Positions 13,001 through 25,440 of a DNA stretch of 64,000 bases are shown in pieces. A model generated the notes under the pieces. It did no database searches, was not told the origin of the DNA, and saw nothing but the letters and a program-made list of their open reading frames with translations. The DNA comes from Alisma plantago-aquatica. Taxonomy: Eukaryota > Streptophyta > Magnoliopsida > Alismatales > Alismataceae. The DNA lies in NCBI GenBank assembly GCA_963693085.1, contig OY856409.1, positions 242,239,058-242,303,057 of the forward strand, written 5' to 3'. Each line of letters opens with the position of its first letter. The stretch's first letter is position 1. A program made the translations under genes and the position numbers.

Positions 13001-13780
13001 TCATCTCACTTAGGTAATACTATGGTCTTACCGTGGTATCAACCTCTATGGAGAGAAGTTCCTCAAGATAGACACCATAGAAGAACCATAGTCTCACGGC
13101 TAAGAGGGGAAAGGAAGAAGGTAGGGTTCAAAGGAAAAATGAGATGAAGGGTATGAAACCACTTACCAATAAAGAAGATCACCAAGGACTGCCGCAAAGA
13201 AGATGATCAAGCTCAAGATCACCACAAAAAGATCATCAAGCTCAAGATCACCACATCAAAAGGTGACCGACCACCAAACCTCCAAGATCAACACCTTCTC
13301 TTGCTCCACCAAACTCAAGGCCAAACACAAGAAAGAAGAAAGGAAGAAGAGAGCTAAAAGAGATACTTGCAAGGGTAGGGGATAGGTAAAGATCATGAGG
13401 TGTCAAGATGTAAGAGCACTAAAAGGACACATGTCCCACAAATCCTCGGCCATACAAACACACATGCAAGAGGATCCAATGTGGTGTAGTGACCACTTAG
13501 GTCCTCACCTCATCTTGGTCGAAGCAAAACAACCAACCAAGGTCACAACACCACCAACCAAGGTGACAACACATCTCAACTCAAGCAAATCCTAGCGACC
13601 AAAACCAATGGTAAGCCACATAGGTCACAAAAAACAAAAACCAGGGGAGAGTTGCGGTTGCAACACCTTAAAAACTAACATACAAGGTCAAAACATCCAT
13701 CAAACTCACACATTGATGCAAAGCCATGCAAACCCTAGTATCATCTCATGATCCCACCTCACCAACAAAGGTTCAACAAG
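10037..13780 (-). repeat. Left gypsy 5' LTR, part 1 (split by CACTA)
   Basis: On the plus strand the LTR begins TGTGACAACC at 10,037. Its other part resumes at 41,066 and ends TGTCACA at 41,242, giving about 3.9 kb in all, a length usual for Tekay/Del LTRs. No coding region was recognised. Between about 12,030 and 12,310 a degenerate word GTGTAGCGACC recurs many times. Around 13,190-13,260 the phrase GATCAAGCTCAAGATCACCA is duplicated in tandem. Small open frames at 12,884-13,595 are lysine- and arginine-rich and look like chance reading through purine-rich LTR sequence. Confidence 0.7.
13778..13780. repeat. CACTA target-site duplication, left (AAG)
   Basis: AAG directly precedes the CACTA terminus and is matched by AAG at 41,063-41,065. 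Three bases is the duplication size expected for CACTA elements. Confidence 0.85.
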
Positions 13781-13809
13781 CACTACGGAAAAAATATGCT
13801 TTAACTACA
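13781..13809 (+). repeat. CACTA left terminal inverted repeat
   Basis: Begins CACTACGGAAAAAATATG and ends CTTTAACTACA. It pairs with the repeat at 41,034-41,062 on the other strand, with five mismatches in 29. Confidence 0.88.
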
Positions 13810-13940
13810 ATTATCATAATTATAGTTTTTTAATTTGTAGCTAGAATTACTTCTCTTTACAAATATAAAAACTATAAATAAAACAAATATAGTTATTTGT
13901 AATGGCTACAAATTGGCTACATATCTGAATTAATTACAAA
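13810..13940. repeat. CACTA left subterminal repeats
   Basis: Short words such as TTGTAGCTAG, TATAGTT, GGCTACAAA and TGGCTACA recur in both orientations. They resemble those at the right end and are candidate transposase-binding sites. Confidence 0.65.
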
Positions 13941-16503
13941 AGAACACTATTACATGCTCACCCCCTCTTCTCAAATAATATCCAACCCAAAAATTGAAGT
14001 TTGCCGCATGCTACCTCTCCTCCCAAATTACGTACGCGTTGCTCGTTTCAACCCTTGACCACTCCGATAGTGTCGCTCTCCCCCCATCCCCTTCGAAATC
14101 CCACTCACGATCTCTCTTCCTATGACCATGTTCTTGTCCCGTCACAACCCCCAATTCGATCAGTCTCTAACCCCTTTTCTCCACCCCATCCCCCATCTCC
14201 TCCCATTTGTTAGCACCTAACCTCTAGACCATCAGAGAGGAGCTACTAGAAGGACACCCTGTAAGGAAACAAAATAAAAGAGAAGGCTAGGTTTAAGTGC
14301 GGCTGATTTTGTGCCTTCATCTTGCACACACAAGGAGGTAACATATGTATAGATCGCAATGCTAAAGTGCTCCTAGACGGACATGTATCCTATTCACTTT
14401 TCACATTAGCCCCTAACTATGATATATTTTCTCTCAATCTGCTTTTATTATAATACAAATTTACTCTTATTTCGTAGATGTAGCCTCTAGCCCTATTTTT
14501 AGTAGTTGATCTCAATGTGGCTCATATTTGGTAATAAAAATGAAGTTATTGAGGACTCAGAATCGACATTCTATGATGTTGCGTAGTGGTAACCCACCTA
14601 CTAATGTATCTAATATCAAGCTAAGTCAACATTTTTGTTGTCCCATATAGGACAACCTTTTCTCCTTGGTTTTGGGATTACAAATTGTCCAGTTGTTTCC
14701 CTCTATTGAATTGACCAATTATGAGCTTATGTATCATGAAAAGTTGAGGTATGTGGTAAATGACACCCTTACTATTCTAAAGGAGAGGTTATCCATTTTG
14801 AATCCATAGCCTAAAACCCTCACTGTTCTTTTTATCCTAATCAAACAAAAATTGAAAAGGAAGGGTAGTTTTAAGCAAAGAATCAGCTTGATTATTCTCA
14901 CAATTACCTAGTGATAGCATGGTACTTTTATCTATTTATATAAATACCCAATCATATGGAATTGTCAGAGCATATGACTTAGATATGAAATAGACTTTTT
15001 AGCCTTTGTCGGAACCTGAATAAGAGCCAAACAATGCTCTTTTCATGCAACATATAATCTTTTCAGTTACCTAACGAGGGATATATCCATATTCCACTTA
15101 AAACCAAAAATGCATTATTGCAATTTGATGGTTACTCGATCTTTCTAGGTAATATATATTTTAACCACGCATGTTCCTTTGCTGATCTAGGCTTTCTTTC
15201 ATTGTATTTTGCTGGCAAAACAGTTATGTCCATGTCTCAAAGCAGTGCATTGTTTGTCAGAAAACAGATCAAGATATACATCTGTTGACATGGTGGTAAA
15301 TTGAAGTCTGCAACTATCTTGACCATGCAAAATCCTCTTCCATAATGTTACTTCACTTCCACCTTTGGGACTATTTCTATCTTGAGTGTTGCACCCAACA
15401 AGTAGAAGAGAAAGCCACACACCATAAGACCTTTCTCCCCTTCCACCAACAATGTAGAATTTCAGTCTAGCTCTTGTCCTACAAGCCCTCCCCCCAACCC
15501 CGTCCCCCCGGCCCGAGGTCAGCACCATTGTCATTCTATTCCCAGCTATTAGGTTCATGCAAAAACCTCTTCCACAACATTACTTCACTCCATCTTTGTG
15601 GAAGTTGCTATCTTGAATGTGACACCCAACAAGCAGTAGACAAATCCACCCCATCTTTCTCCCTCCATCATACAACATAAATATTTGTGTGCATCTACAA
15701 CACTCAAAGGTCATAAGTAAGAGACGAGCCACATTCATATAGATAATGGGGTAGTGACTCATCACCATATTCAGACTCATTTTTGGCTTGCTGATTACAA
15801 GCTTCAGTATCTTGCACCATGGAAGAAAGAGCATATCCATGTGTATATACTCTTTGATTCCATCAATAAGTACACCCCATGACACAACTAATGTGTCCTT
15901 TTGAACACCTCCAGCATCCATGAGAGTGCTCATTACTTCAGGTTGTATTTTATTATAGAACTCCACTTAATCTGGAGGTCTTGTCTCATATGATACAAAC
16001 TTATTATATAGGAATCATATTCTCCGCATCTAGAATTGTGAATAGATGAATGAATTTGCTTTTCTAGTTTGATCTATACCACTTTGATAGTCCATGACAT
16101 GGATCATGTTTATGTTCATTAAAATAATGCTTTTTTCTTACTATGACGAATGGATTAGCTAATTAATATTATTATTGGTAATTATATCTTCTTGTAGGAG
16201 TAATATGTGTGAGAACCATGTATGTTGCCAATCTTGGGGACTCTCATGCTTTTAAGGTTACAACCATATTGCTATATGGACAAGTGTTTACAATAAATTA
16301 TCAAGAAACTACTTTTTGATGGGTGGTAATCTTGTTGACTGTAGATGCCTATTTAAGAATACTCATAGGCTTGGCTCATATCATAAGATTATCATTAAGT
16401 AGTTGTCCCTTATTTTTCGTACGATTTTGTATGGGATATTAATTTGAATCCAAGTAGCCAAGTTGCGCATGCAATATAAGTAATGTAGCCTTGACCCTAT
16501 ATT
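13941..16503. other. CACTA internal sequence, left arm
   Basis: A GC-richer, C-rich stretch at about 13,990-14,230 looks unlike the surrounding AT-rich DNA. It could be a leader or a captured fragment of a host gene, but its reading frame (14,001-14,213, proline- and serine-rich) matches nothing I know. A diverged direct duplication of about 120 bp is present at about 15,330-15,450 and 15,565-15,690. Minus-strand frames at 15,199-15,558 and 15,580-15,966 cover it and share the word VGC(N/H)(T/I)QD. No transposase motif was recognised. Confidence 0.45.
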
Positions 16504-16515
16504 CTTATGTTCTTT
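16504..16515. repeat. LINE target-site duplication, low-coordinate copy
   Basis: CTTATGTTCTTT is repeated exactly at 29,840-29,851, on the other side of the LINE. It merges with the poly(T) tract that represents the LINE tail on the minus strand. Confidence 0.85.
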
Positions 16516-16585
16516 TTTTTTGTACACCCATCTTTTTCGGCTACCTTCTTTGTTCCTCCGTTCCTCCTCTGTCAACCTCCTCAAA

Positions 16586-19500
16586 TCATTGTGTTTCTTT
16601 GTGGTATTGCGCCCTTAGCCAATCCGGGAACGTTTGAAACGTGATGCTTATTTCTTCTATTTTCACCACCATCTTAACCATCATATCATCTAGCATATTA
16701 ATATCTCTGAATTTGTACATAATTTGAATGTGAATGTGTTCCTACAGTTCTTTCGTTATCGCTCCTGCTATGTTCCTGAGCTTTGGGGGACAATCTAATT
16801 TTCCATTGACTATCTCTACAGCCTGCTTGGAGTCACTCTGCACAAAGATCCTCCTCTTCTGCATTTGCTTGTCGTTCCTGCATCCTAACAGTAGCGCCTT
16901 CATCTCTCCCCAAAGAGGATTGTTTCCTGTGTATCGTTCTGCACCTCCTCATATCCAGTTCTTGTGTCCATCTCTTGCTATGTAGCCCGCCACTGTGATA
17001 GCTCTAACCATATTGACTGCTACGTCGACAGTGATCAGTCCATCTTCTTCACCTAGTTCCTCCCATTTGTTTATGGTCTGCGTTCGTTGTTATTCCTCCT
17101 TCCTGTTCGCCATTTGTATTTCTTCTGCCATGCCCTTAATTTTCTTTATTATTACTGATATGCCGGTCTTGCTCTTATTGAATATCTGCTCATTCCTCAT
17201 TTTCCATAGAACCAAGCAGCCAACCGAGAAGAGTGTTTTCCATTGATCGCAGATTCCTTTCTTCTTCAGATTGTTTTCCATCCATTCCTTGAGGTTCATT
17301 GAGAAGAAATCATCTCCCCTCACTCCTCTTACCAATTTCCATGTTTCCTTTCTTATTTGGCAGTCCCGAACTGCATGTAGGCTTGTCTCCTCAGCCTCCC
17401 CACACCTTCTGCACATAGGTACCTCTGTCAATTTTCTCACCCATCTTAGCTGATTAGTCAATAGTCTGTCATGCTTGAGACACCATAGGAAGTTATTTAT
17501 CTGGTGTGTGCTTTGGTTGCTCCAGATGCAGTTCCAATCTCCCTCCATTCTTTTCTCTTTCTCCTTGATTAGTGATTGGTAGGCGGTCTTGGTACTGAAC
17601 ACACCCTGCTGGTTCAGTTTCCATCTATAAGAGTCTTCCCCATAACTCTCATTTGGTGGCTCCATGCTCCTGATCTCCATACAGGTTCTCTCGTCACACC
17701 AGTACTCAAAGAAATCCATATCCCACTTTCCATCATCCATCACTGCCTTGCTTACTTTCAACCCTCCTAGCTCCTCAGGGATCATCCTTCATTGTTTAAG
17801 TCGAGGTTTTGCTCCTGAAATGATCCATTCATCATGTCATAAACTCGTTTTATTGCATGTTATTGATGTCATTGCCAATTTCTCTTTGATCATTTGTATC
17901 GGCTTCTGTATGGTCCTCCAAATTGGCAAACCAGACTTTGAGTAGGATGATCCCCATTTATACTTGCCTTCCATAAGTTCCCTCCATCCAACCCGTCTGT
18001 TGTTAACAAAGTCCCATGTGACCTTCATAAGGAGCGCCTCGTTCTGTTCCTTTGTCGACTTCAGCCCCAACCCTCCGTGCTCCTTTACTGCGATTATTTT
18101 GTCCCATTCCACTAAGTTTGTCTTCTTCCTCTCCTCACTGCCGCTCCACAGGAAATTTCATGTGATCTGATCAATTCTATCACATACGGATATTAGTATC
18201 TTTGTGGCTTGCATATAGTACATTGAGGATGCATTCAGCACTGAACGTGCTAGCGTAGCTCGACCTACAAATGAAAACAAATTGTTAGTCCAGTGGTTTA
18301 TTTTCCTTCTGACGTTGACTACCAACCCTTGGTAGTAGTCCTTGCTATTTCTTCCATGTACGATTTGGATGCCCAAGTGCTTCCCAATCATCGTTGTCTC
18401 CTGTATGTTCATAGTTCTGCTAATTCTTCTTCGAGTATGGTTCGGTGTATGCTTTGAAAAGAAGACACTTGATTTTTCCCTGGACAGTCGCTGACCTGAT
18501 GTGATCTTGAACTGTCTTAGGCATCTCATCAAACATCTACCCTGCCTATCTGTGGCTGCTCCGAAGAGAATTATTTCGTCTGTGAAACATATATGTGAGA
18601 AAGGCATCTTACTTCTAGTGAATTTTGTTGGCTCCCAGTTTCCTTTTTGTACTTCTTGTTCGATTACTTGACTTAATCTCTCAATACACATTACAAATAT
18701 GTAAGGTGACATGGGATCTCCTTGCTTTACACCTCTAGATGGTTTGAACCCCTCCATCGTTTCTCCATTCCATAGTACGGAGGATTTACCTGAAGTGATG
18801 ACCAGCATCATGATTGCTACTATGTTTCCCGGTATGGTTGTTCTAGTTAGAGTATCATGTATGAAATCCCAACTCATCCTATCATATGCTTTTGAAAGGT
18901 CTAACTTCAATGCCATCATAGCTTTTTTGCTGGAGGAGGTTTCCATAGAATGCACTATCTCTTGCACCAATAAAACATTGTCTACTATCTTCCTTCCCGG
19001 GACAAAGCTTGTTTGGTAAGGAGATATCCATTCATTCATGTATGGTTTTATTCTTGCCACTAACACCTTGGATAGGAGCTTTACACAGACATTATTCAAT
19101 GAAATTGGCCTCAGGTCACTACACGATTCCGGCTGTTGTTTCTTGGGTATGAGAACAATGGTAGAGTATGTAGATCCGTCCTCTAGTTCGCCTCCTTGAA
19201 AAGGTCTTTTCCCAAAGGAAGTGATCGATTCTTTGATACTCTCCCAATTCTCTTGCACAAACTGCGTGTCAATTCCATCTGGTCCCGGCACTTTTAGAGG
19301 TGCCATCTCCATCAGTTGTTGCCTAATCTCGTCTTCTCGGGGTGCTTGACTCATCACAAGTTGTTCGCTGACCTTCATTCTAGGGAACCAACCTATATAT
19401 CATCTATTGTGTATTATTCTTCCCCCAGTTTTGTCTTCAGTAAAGAGTCCTCTAAAATAACTATTGACGTGTTCCTTCAACTCTTTATTATTAGTAATCC

Positions 19501-20613
19501 ACTCTCCTTCCTCGTCTTTTAATCTAGAAATCTTATTTTGAGCTCTCCTCTCTTTGACCTGTGCATGGAAGAACGATGTGTTCCCATCACCAAGCTTTAA
19601 CCACTCACAGTGCGCCTTCTACTTCCAGTGTATCTCCTCTCTTCTCAACTCCTCCTTAAGTTCATTTTACAGGTCAAGTATACTGTTTTCCAGATGTTCA
19701 TCATAGTTCCGGGCTAGCTGATCTTGCGCTAGTAGCAACCTAATCTGAATGGATCTTTTCTTCTTATTGTTTTCCTTCTCTCTTCTTTATCCCACTCCTT
19801 CACCTTCTCTAGAAACCCCTTGGCCGCCATACTGAACCCATGTTGGTTCTGCCATTCTGCCTTGATAAGCTCCTTGAAGGATGATCTCTCTTGCCAATAT
19901 GCCCATGTTCTCGATCTGTTGTTTTGTTTAGGACTTCTCACTTCTCTAGAGATAAGAATGGGTGTATGATCCGATCTGTCTCTCTCTACTACTTCTACCC
20001 TAAATCCATCCTCCTATTTGAGCCATAGATCATTGCCCAAAGCTCTATCAAGCTTCATTTGTAGCAGCCCTCTTTTGAAAGTTGGTGGCGGCCCTGACAT
20101 GCAGATCTCAGTGAGGTCGCAGTCAGTGATAGTTTCCCAGAACTCGTTGCAGCTCCCAGTGTTGTGCCTTTTCCCTCCTACCTTCTCATCCGGATGAAGA
20201 TAAGTGTTGAAGTCACCCACCAGGACCCATGGCAGACGAACATTTTTGCTTATGGTTCGAATTTGGTTCCACAACATTCTTCTACCTTGTCTCATCACAC
20301 TCCCATATACTGTCGTCAGGAGAAACTGTTTGTCCACTTTGCAATGAATGAACTGTCTAGGACTTAGAAGGATTTCCACCTCATGTATGTGTCCCTTCCA
20401 CATCAACCAAATTCCCCCGGAAAAACCTAAATCTTCGACTCGGTTGGAGTTGGAATAGCCGAGCTTTTTGATTATTTATTTTGCATTCTCGCCGCTAGTC
20501 CTTGTCTCAAACAGAGCCATAATTGAGACATTGTACTTCCTTGCCAATTCCCTCACCATGTTTTGCATTTTCTGATGACAAACACCTTGAACATTCCATG
20601 CTAGCACAACCAT
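16586..20613 (-). pseudogene. LINE ORF2: endonuclease, reverse transcriptase, RNase H
   Basis: Chosen start is 20,613 (MVVLAWNVQG, the usual start of plant LINE ORF2). The endonuclease/exonuclease/phosphatase domain carries LVGDFNTYLHPDEKVGG (about 20,170-20,226). A linker reads WLKLGDGNTSFFHAQVKERR. The reverse transcriptase is open from 19,378 to 18,158, with KVPGPDGID, KLDLSKAYDRMSW and GVKQGDPMSPYIF. The catalytic FADD box is FTDE (about 18,570-18,595). A zinc region CRRCGEAEETSLHAVRDC lies at about 17,360-17,415 (C-x2-C-x8-H-x4-C). RNase H follows, with GEMKALLLG and QSDSKQAVEIV. The frame ends at 16,588-16,586. Several in-frame stops and at least one frameshift make it a pseudogene. The family nicks target DNA and primes reverse transcription there. 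Confidence 0.9.
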
Positions 20614-20948
20614 TAAATCGTTTCGTTATTGTGGTGCCTCCCTTCATCTGCTTCCTTCTCCAGTTCATGTGTGTGGGTTTGTTTGCCCCTCTTTCTGGAA
20701 TTGAACCTGCCTCCTTTCACTTCGTTCATTATTTTCCGGTTCCTCAAGTGTATTCCTACACTTGTGTTTCCTGCTGTTCCTGCCCGAAAGATGGTAGGTA
20801 TGTGACCTCCTTCGCTGGTTCCTATGAACTCAAAAGTTGTTGTGAGGTTCTGCACTGTTGTCCTCTTGTCTGTTGTTTCATCTCCTGTAAGTACAATAGC
20901 TGTGTGATTCTCCTCGACCTCTCTCCTAGTGGTGTTTTTTTCTCTGTA
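20614..20948 (-). other. LINE spacer between ORF1 and ORF2
   Basis: Decayed end of ORF1 and inter-ORF sequence. On the minus strand it keeps a polar, Asn/Arg-rich character but no frame runs through. A long plus-strand frame here (20,523-21,350) is antisense and not a gene. Confidence 0.5.
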
Positions 20949-21347
20949 CTATGTTTTCTCTCTTGCCTCTCCATTCAGTTCTGCTCCTTCATCATCTACA
21001 TTCATGTTTCTACTTTCCTTCTGGTTTGCTTTCTCATTCCTTGTTCTTCTTTTTCTCTCACTCCAGTCAATTTTCTGTCTTGTGATGTCTTCTTCAGTGT
21101 TCATTTCTTCAGTATCCATGGCCTCCACTGCTTCATCATCAGGCTCCTCAAGTCCTTGGAATCTGTTCTGTGTACCAGTTTTATTATAAGTTCTATTTCC
21201 ATTTTTCTTCCTCGGTTTCCATTGAGCTGGTTGGGCATGAATAGCCTCTGTGAAGCCCTCCTTCCTTTGGTCTTTTTCCTGTCCATTCATTTGTACTCCG
21301 CCGGTGTTCAATATTTGTTTCGTCATCACCCCTACCTTCATGCATTC
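20949..21347 (-). pseudogene. LINE ORF1, C-terminal part
   Basis: This is the continuation of ORF1 after the inserted LTR element. It runs from MKVGVMTKQI to a stop at 20,949 and is very polar (EEPDDEAVEAMDTEEMNTEE, then KRRTRNEKANQKES), as is common for the tails of plant LINE ORF1 proteins. The last cysteine of the zinc knuckle encoded at 28,784-28,825 is split by the insertion. Taking out the element and one CATTC copy restores a continuous frame across the site. Confidence 0.82.
21343..21347. repeat. Target-site duplication CATTC (left)
   Basis: CATTC flanks the LTR element on this side and recurs at 28,784-28,788. Confidence 0.88.
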
Positions 21348-22734
21348 TGACACGCGTAAACTGTGCGTGCAAACACAAGTATACGTATCAATGTAATATA
21401 GGCCTTGTGAGGCCCGAGTCAAACTCAGGGAAACGTGAATTTTAGTAGACTACTACTAACTAGTTGCGATCAGCTAAACCGATTAAAAGAGTTTGAGAGT
21501 TGTTGTAAAATAAAATAGAGCAATCGATTAAGGGTTTAGTTTAATCAATTCAAATGGAGATCTTTAGGATTGTGGTTTCACCACGGGTTTTCATTGTATG
21601 AATTTCCATATAGCTACTCAAGTTCATCTCTCAATCTGGATAGTGGATTGTAGTCAGAATTGTCCAATGTCGTGGTACAATTCACTACCTAAGTCTAGGT
21701 TGGTTCTACCATCGTAATAACCTATACCCTAAACTAGGTGCATTAGAATCGACCTCTGGGTTTCCACCATTAACCGTACATCACCTTGTTCAAGGGATTT
21801 GTTAATTAATGTGAATTTTGTCTCTTTTCAACCGTTAATTATTCTTTCAAAGTAATTAAAGGTATTAGATTATCATTATGGTGATTAAGCATAACAATAT
21901 AATTGAGAAAACAAAAGCATACCACAGATTTAGGAGACAAATTATGAATTACTATGATAAAAACGTCATACAATGCTTCCCCAGGCTACTCCCGGTCCTA
22001 AAGATTAAGGGGATTAGCCCCGCATGGTTGACAATGGAAAATACATAGGAGTAGGGAAGCAAAACATGGGAAACATGGAGCAAACTCATGTAACCCCTAA
22101 TACAAAGGTGTTCCTAGAGATCCTCCTCGAGAGACGTGCGTTTTGCAGTCTTCCGACAGCAAAATTGCCCGTCGGAGGTGCCTGGATTGCTCGGTCGACG
22201 GCTTTCGTCTCTTGTCTCCTCTCTCTCTCTCTCCTTCTTAGATGTTGTGCAACACGATATGAGATCCCCCTAGGGCCGGCCGTGCTCTTCCTAGGTCATA
22301 GGACCACTTTACGACTCTAAAAAAGCTCAACCGTCAGATTAAAACGCTCCGTTTTAGTGCAGAAAATCGCCAAATCCCGACGTTGTCGATAGTATCGACC
22401 CCCAGGTCGATGGTATCAACCGTGATACAGGTTTTTCCTTCCAATATCGCATTTTGGGGTTGCTTTCTGATAAAATGTCGATACTATCGACACCAGGGTC
22501 GATAGTATCGACTTTGGACAATGCAAAAGTGCCTGAAAAAGTGTTGAAACATGTGTATAAGTCTGGGGATTATATAAAATCATATAAATATGATAAAAGA
22601 AGTATAATTTGATGCACAAAGAGTTTAAAGGCCAACTATAGTGAATTATGCAAATATAATCAAGAAAATGACAAATACATGCATAAAATAGATATAAAAT
22701 AAGCCTATAAAAGTGACTCAAAACCCATGCATCA
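21348..22734 (-). repeat. 3' LTR of the gag-protease element
   Basis: Plus-strand ends are TGACACGCG and CCCATGCATCA. It pairs with 27,379-28,783. It lacks a 15-bp stretch (AAAGAAAATAAAATA) present in the other copy near 27,550. Two palindromes are inside at 22,385-22,420 and 22,477-22,512. Confidence 0.92.
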
Positions 22735-22749
22735 AACTCCCCTAAGCTT
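22735..22749 (-). promoter_or_regulatory. Polypurine tract of the gag-protease element
   Basis: The minus strand reads AAGCTTAGGGGAGTT directly before the 3' LTR. This is the plus-strand DNA priming site typical of Tat/Athila elements. Confidence 0.8.
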
Positions 22750-25000
22750 AAACCTTGCTCATCCTCGAGCAACAAAACTTTGGATCTGGTTGAGATAAGT
22801 CAGCAACAGGACATAAAAACATGAAATGAATCTACATCATCCCCACTTTCTTTCCACAAACCGGCCCTCATTGACCACTGAACACTAACTGCCATCCAGG
22901 CGACCAAAGACCTATGTAAAAGATGTTTGTCCCCCAATCAGTGAAACACTATCAATTAAAGCAGTTAATATGATAAACTCATTTGGTCCATACTTGATGC
23001 ATCTTGTGATCTCCTATCTACGTTGCTCATTTCCTAACTACCATCTAAATGGAAGCAGATCTCCTGATATTAATGATTGAGGAAAATATCATGGGTGGCC
23101 TACCGATTAGAGCAACGGGTGGATGGGATAGGTGGTTGTGGAAGAGATGGAAGCACATAACAGTCAATCATACAATACAAAAATTAATGACCTATCATGA
23201 TGCAAAATGCAAGTGAAAATGTCTTAATGCTATATTTTTGGTGGAATGATGCATGCACTATCATTCCGTCTCAAGGTGAGATGGAATATCTAAGAAAACT
23301 ACACCATGTGCTTATTCTTCTTAGTTCTCAGGTGAGAACATGTTCCTTTCTCCCTCTTCTTCTTTATTACTTCTCAATTCTTTTTTCTTCTTTTTTTTCA
23401 ATTTTTTTTCAAGCCCTTATTTTCATAGATGACAATGAATTATTTGTCGGGCTCACTTCTTGTTACATAAATTATACATTTGAAGCATTCTATTTGGAGG
23501 GTATGGATCAAGCTCACCACCTTTAATGTTTTCAGAGTAACATAAGATACATGGTGTACAATATGCTCAAAAAATGCAAATGCAACTACATAATGATAGT
23601 TATGCAATTAAATGACACGCACCGAAGGATAATGTGCATGTATAACTACTCTATCCTTTTTTTCATTTTCATGCAAAAACAATATGTGAAAATAGATATA
23701 ATGCAAGACCTATCTACATGATATGCAATCAAAAAGTGAAAGACAATAATGTGCTCCCATTTCTTATGGTGGAGTGTGAATGAAATTGCGGTGGATCAGA
23801 TCACAAGACTAATTGACAGAACCTTCCAAAAATATCATATGTCCCTCTCTAAAGACCTGTGTACAGGGTAACTAAAGGATTTCTCTCTTAAACTTTAGTC
23901 TAAGGTCACATTAGTGTTTGGTCAGTTTGGGCTCAAACATCCTTGTCAATCACTTTTCCTTGGACAATAAATATGGTCATTCATGTCCCCATGTCCTAAA
24001 GATGACTCACCCAAGCACTTCCTCAGTTATGCAACTCAATTACTAACAAGAATAAGCTCAAAAAGTTCTCAAAATTCTCATTTTTTATGTGCACACAACC
24101 CAAGAGTAAAACTCCCAATTGAAACCATGCATTTATTGCTCCACATATTACACTAGATAGATGTGGATCCTACAAAAGCAGTAAACCTAGAAATAAAAAC
24201 AACTAATATCTCAAAAGTAAAATCAACATGAATAAGTAAGTAAAAACTAATATAGAGGGTTGTTCCAACACCCCCCCTAAGCTTGAATATGACTATGGCC
24301 TCATAGTCAACATTCTCACTTAAGAGGTGGAACAGCAGTACCGTTCACTTTGAAGTGTGGTGAATAAGGATGGTTAGATGCTCAAGTGGACCAAGTGATA
24401 CTTGCTATCTCCCTCCTTTTTGTAGCCCATTTTTATTTCATAGTGGTTCTAAGACGTGACTTGCTTCATCCATCTTTCCTTTGTAAAAAACGGTTCGAAA
24501 AAATATCATTTCGATACCTTTTACGGCCTATTTTATGTAGCTGTCCTGCAGGTGTCGATACCATCGACCAAGGTCGATGGTATCGACCTAGACTCAGCAA
24601 TTTTGCTAAATTGACGCATCTAAAAGTCTGGGAACTCAAAAGTGTTGATACTATCGACCCTAGGGTCGATGGTATCGACTTTACTGTCACCAATATTTCC
24701 GTAAATCTTCAGGAATCTCGATACTATCGACCCTAGGGTCGATGGTATCGACTTTTCTTCAGTGTTTACTAATCCAAACTCGATACTATCGACATGGGTG
24801 TCGATAGTATCGACCTTAACATTTTGCACACTTCAAAACATGAGTTAGGGTACCATTTTTACAAAAATTATCAAACCCTAAGCAAAAACTAAGTACATAA
24901 ACATAAAAGAACATAACCAAACATAAAAATGAATCGAAAGTTGGGTTGCCTCCCAACAAGCGCCCTTGTTTAATGTCCTAGGCTTGACATAAAGATACCT
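22750..25000 (-). other. Non-coding internal region of the gag-protease element
   Basis: No frame of note exists on either strand. Text of interest is a second polypurine-like run (minus strand AAGCTTAGGGGGGGTGTT, about 24,268-24,286), four palindromes at 24,554-24,813, and the conserved phrase about GGGAGGCAACCCAA near 24,950. The reverse transcriptase, RNase H and integrase of an autonomous relative are absent, not merely mutated. Confidence 0.7.
24554..24813. repeat. Cluster of four palindromes, GTCGATA...TATCGAC
   Basis: Four inverted repeats of 34-36 bp lie at 24,554-24,587, 24,644-24,679, 24,718-24,751 and 24,780-24,813. The first is perfect: arms GTCGATACCATCGACC and its complement, two bases apart. 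The others have zero to two mismatches per stem. Spacers between them share no obvious sequence. Each can form a stem of about 16 bp with a tiny loop. Confidence 0.9.
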
Positions 25001-25440
25001 TTAACTTGGGTTGTCAAGAAATATCTCCAATGAGTCATGTGGTAATTTGAATTTAACTCTATCATCACCAATCCCAAGTGTCAAGTAACCTCGCCCAATG
25101 GCAGCGATTACATCAGCCGTAGCTTGGAATGGCCTTCCCAATAGCATCTCACCTCCTTCTAACTCATGCATGTCCATGACCACAAAGTCAACAGGGAAGA
25201 TGAATTTGTCGACCTTGACTAGCACATCCTCGCATATACCTTGTGGCTTCATAATGGATCCATCCGCCAACTCAATTGTCATAGAAGTTTGTGTTGGCTT
25301 CTTCAATCCCAGCTTTTGAAAAGTGGCAAGTGGCTTTAGATTAATGCTTGCCCCTGAGTCACACTGTGCTTGTGGAAAATGTTGGCCGCCTATGGAACAT
25401 GGGATGTAGAAACATCATGGATCTTTCCTCTTCCTTGGTA
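25001..25440 (-). pseudogene. Aspartic protease domain (retropepsin)
   Basis: On the minus strand the frame from about 25,440 contains FYIPCSIGGQ, then CDSGASINLKPLATF with an intact catalytic DSG, and later IELADGSIMKPQGICEDVLV and MLLGRPFQATADV. These are the flap and the hydrophobic G-R-P-F end motif seen in gypsy proteases of the Athila group. It ends in a stop at 25,001. A single TGA stop separates it from the upstream gag-linker frame (RKRKDP), so the domain itself looks intact but the polyprotein is broken. Nothing coding follows it, whereas reverse transcriptase would follow in an autonomous element. Confidence 0.85.

Noticed and set aside
18711..19019. Plus-strand open frame across the LINE reverse transcriptase
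   Set aside because: Antisense shadow of the conserved minus-strand RT motifs.
20523..21350. Long plus-strand open frame (275 codons), Cys/Ser/Phe/Leu-rich
   Set aside because: It lies antisense to the LINE ORF1 tail and ORF2 start, whose minus-strand reading has clear family motifs. The composition is what antisense of a polar Lys/Glu-rich protein gives.
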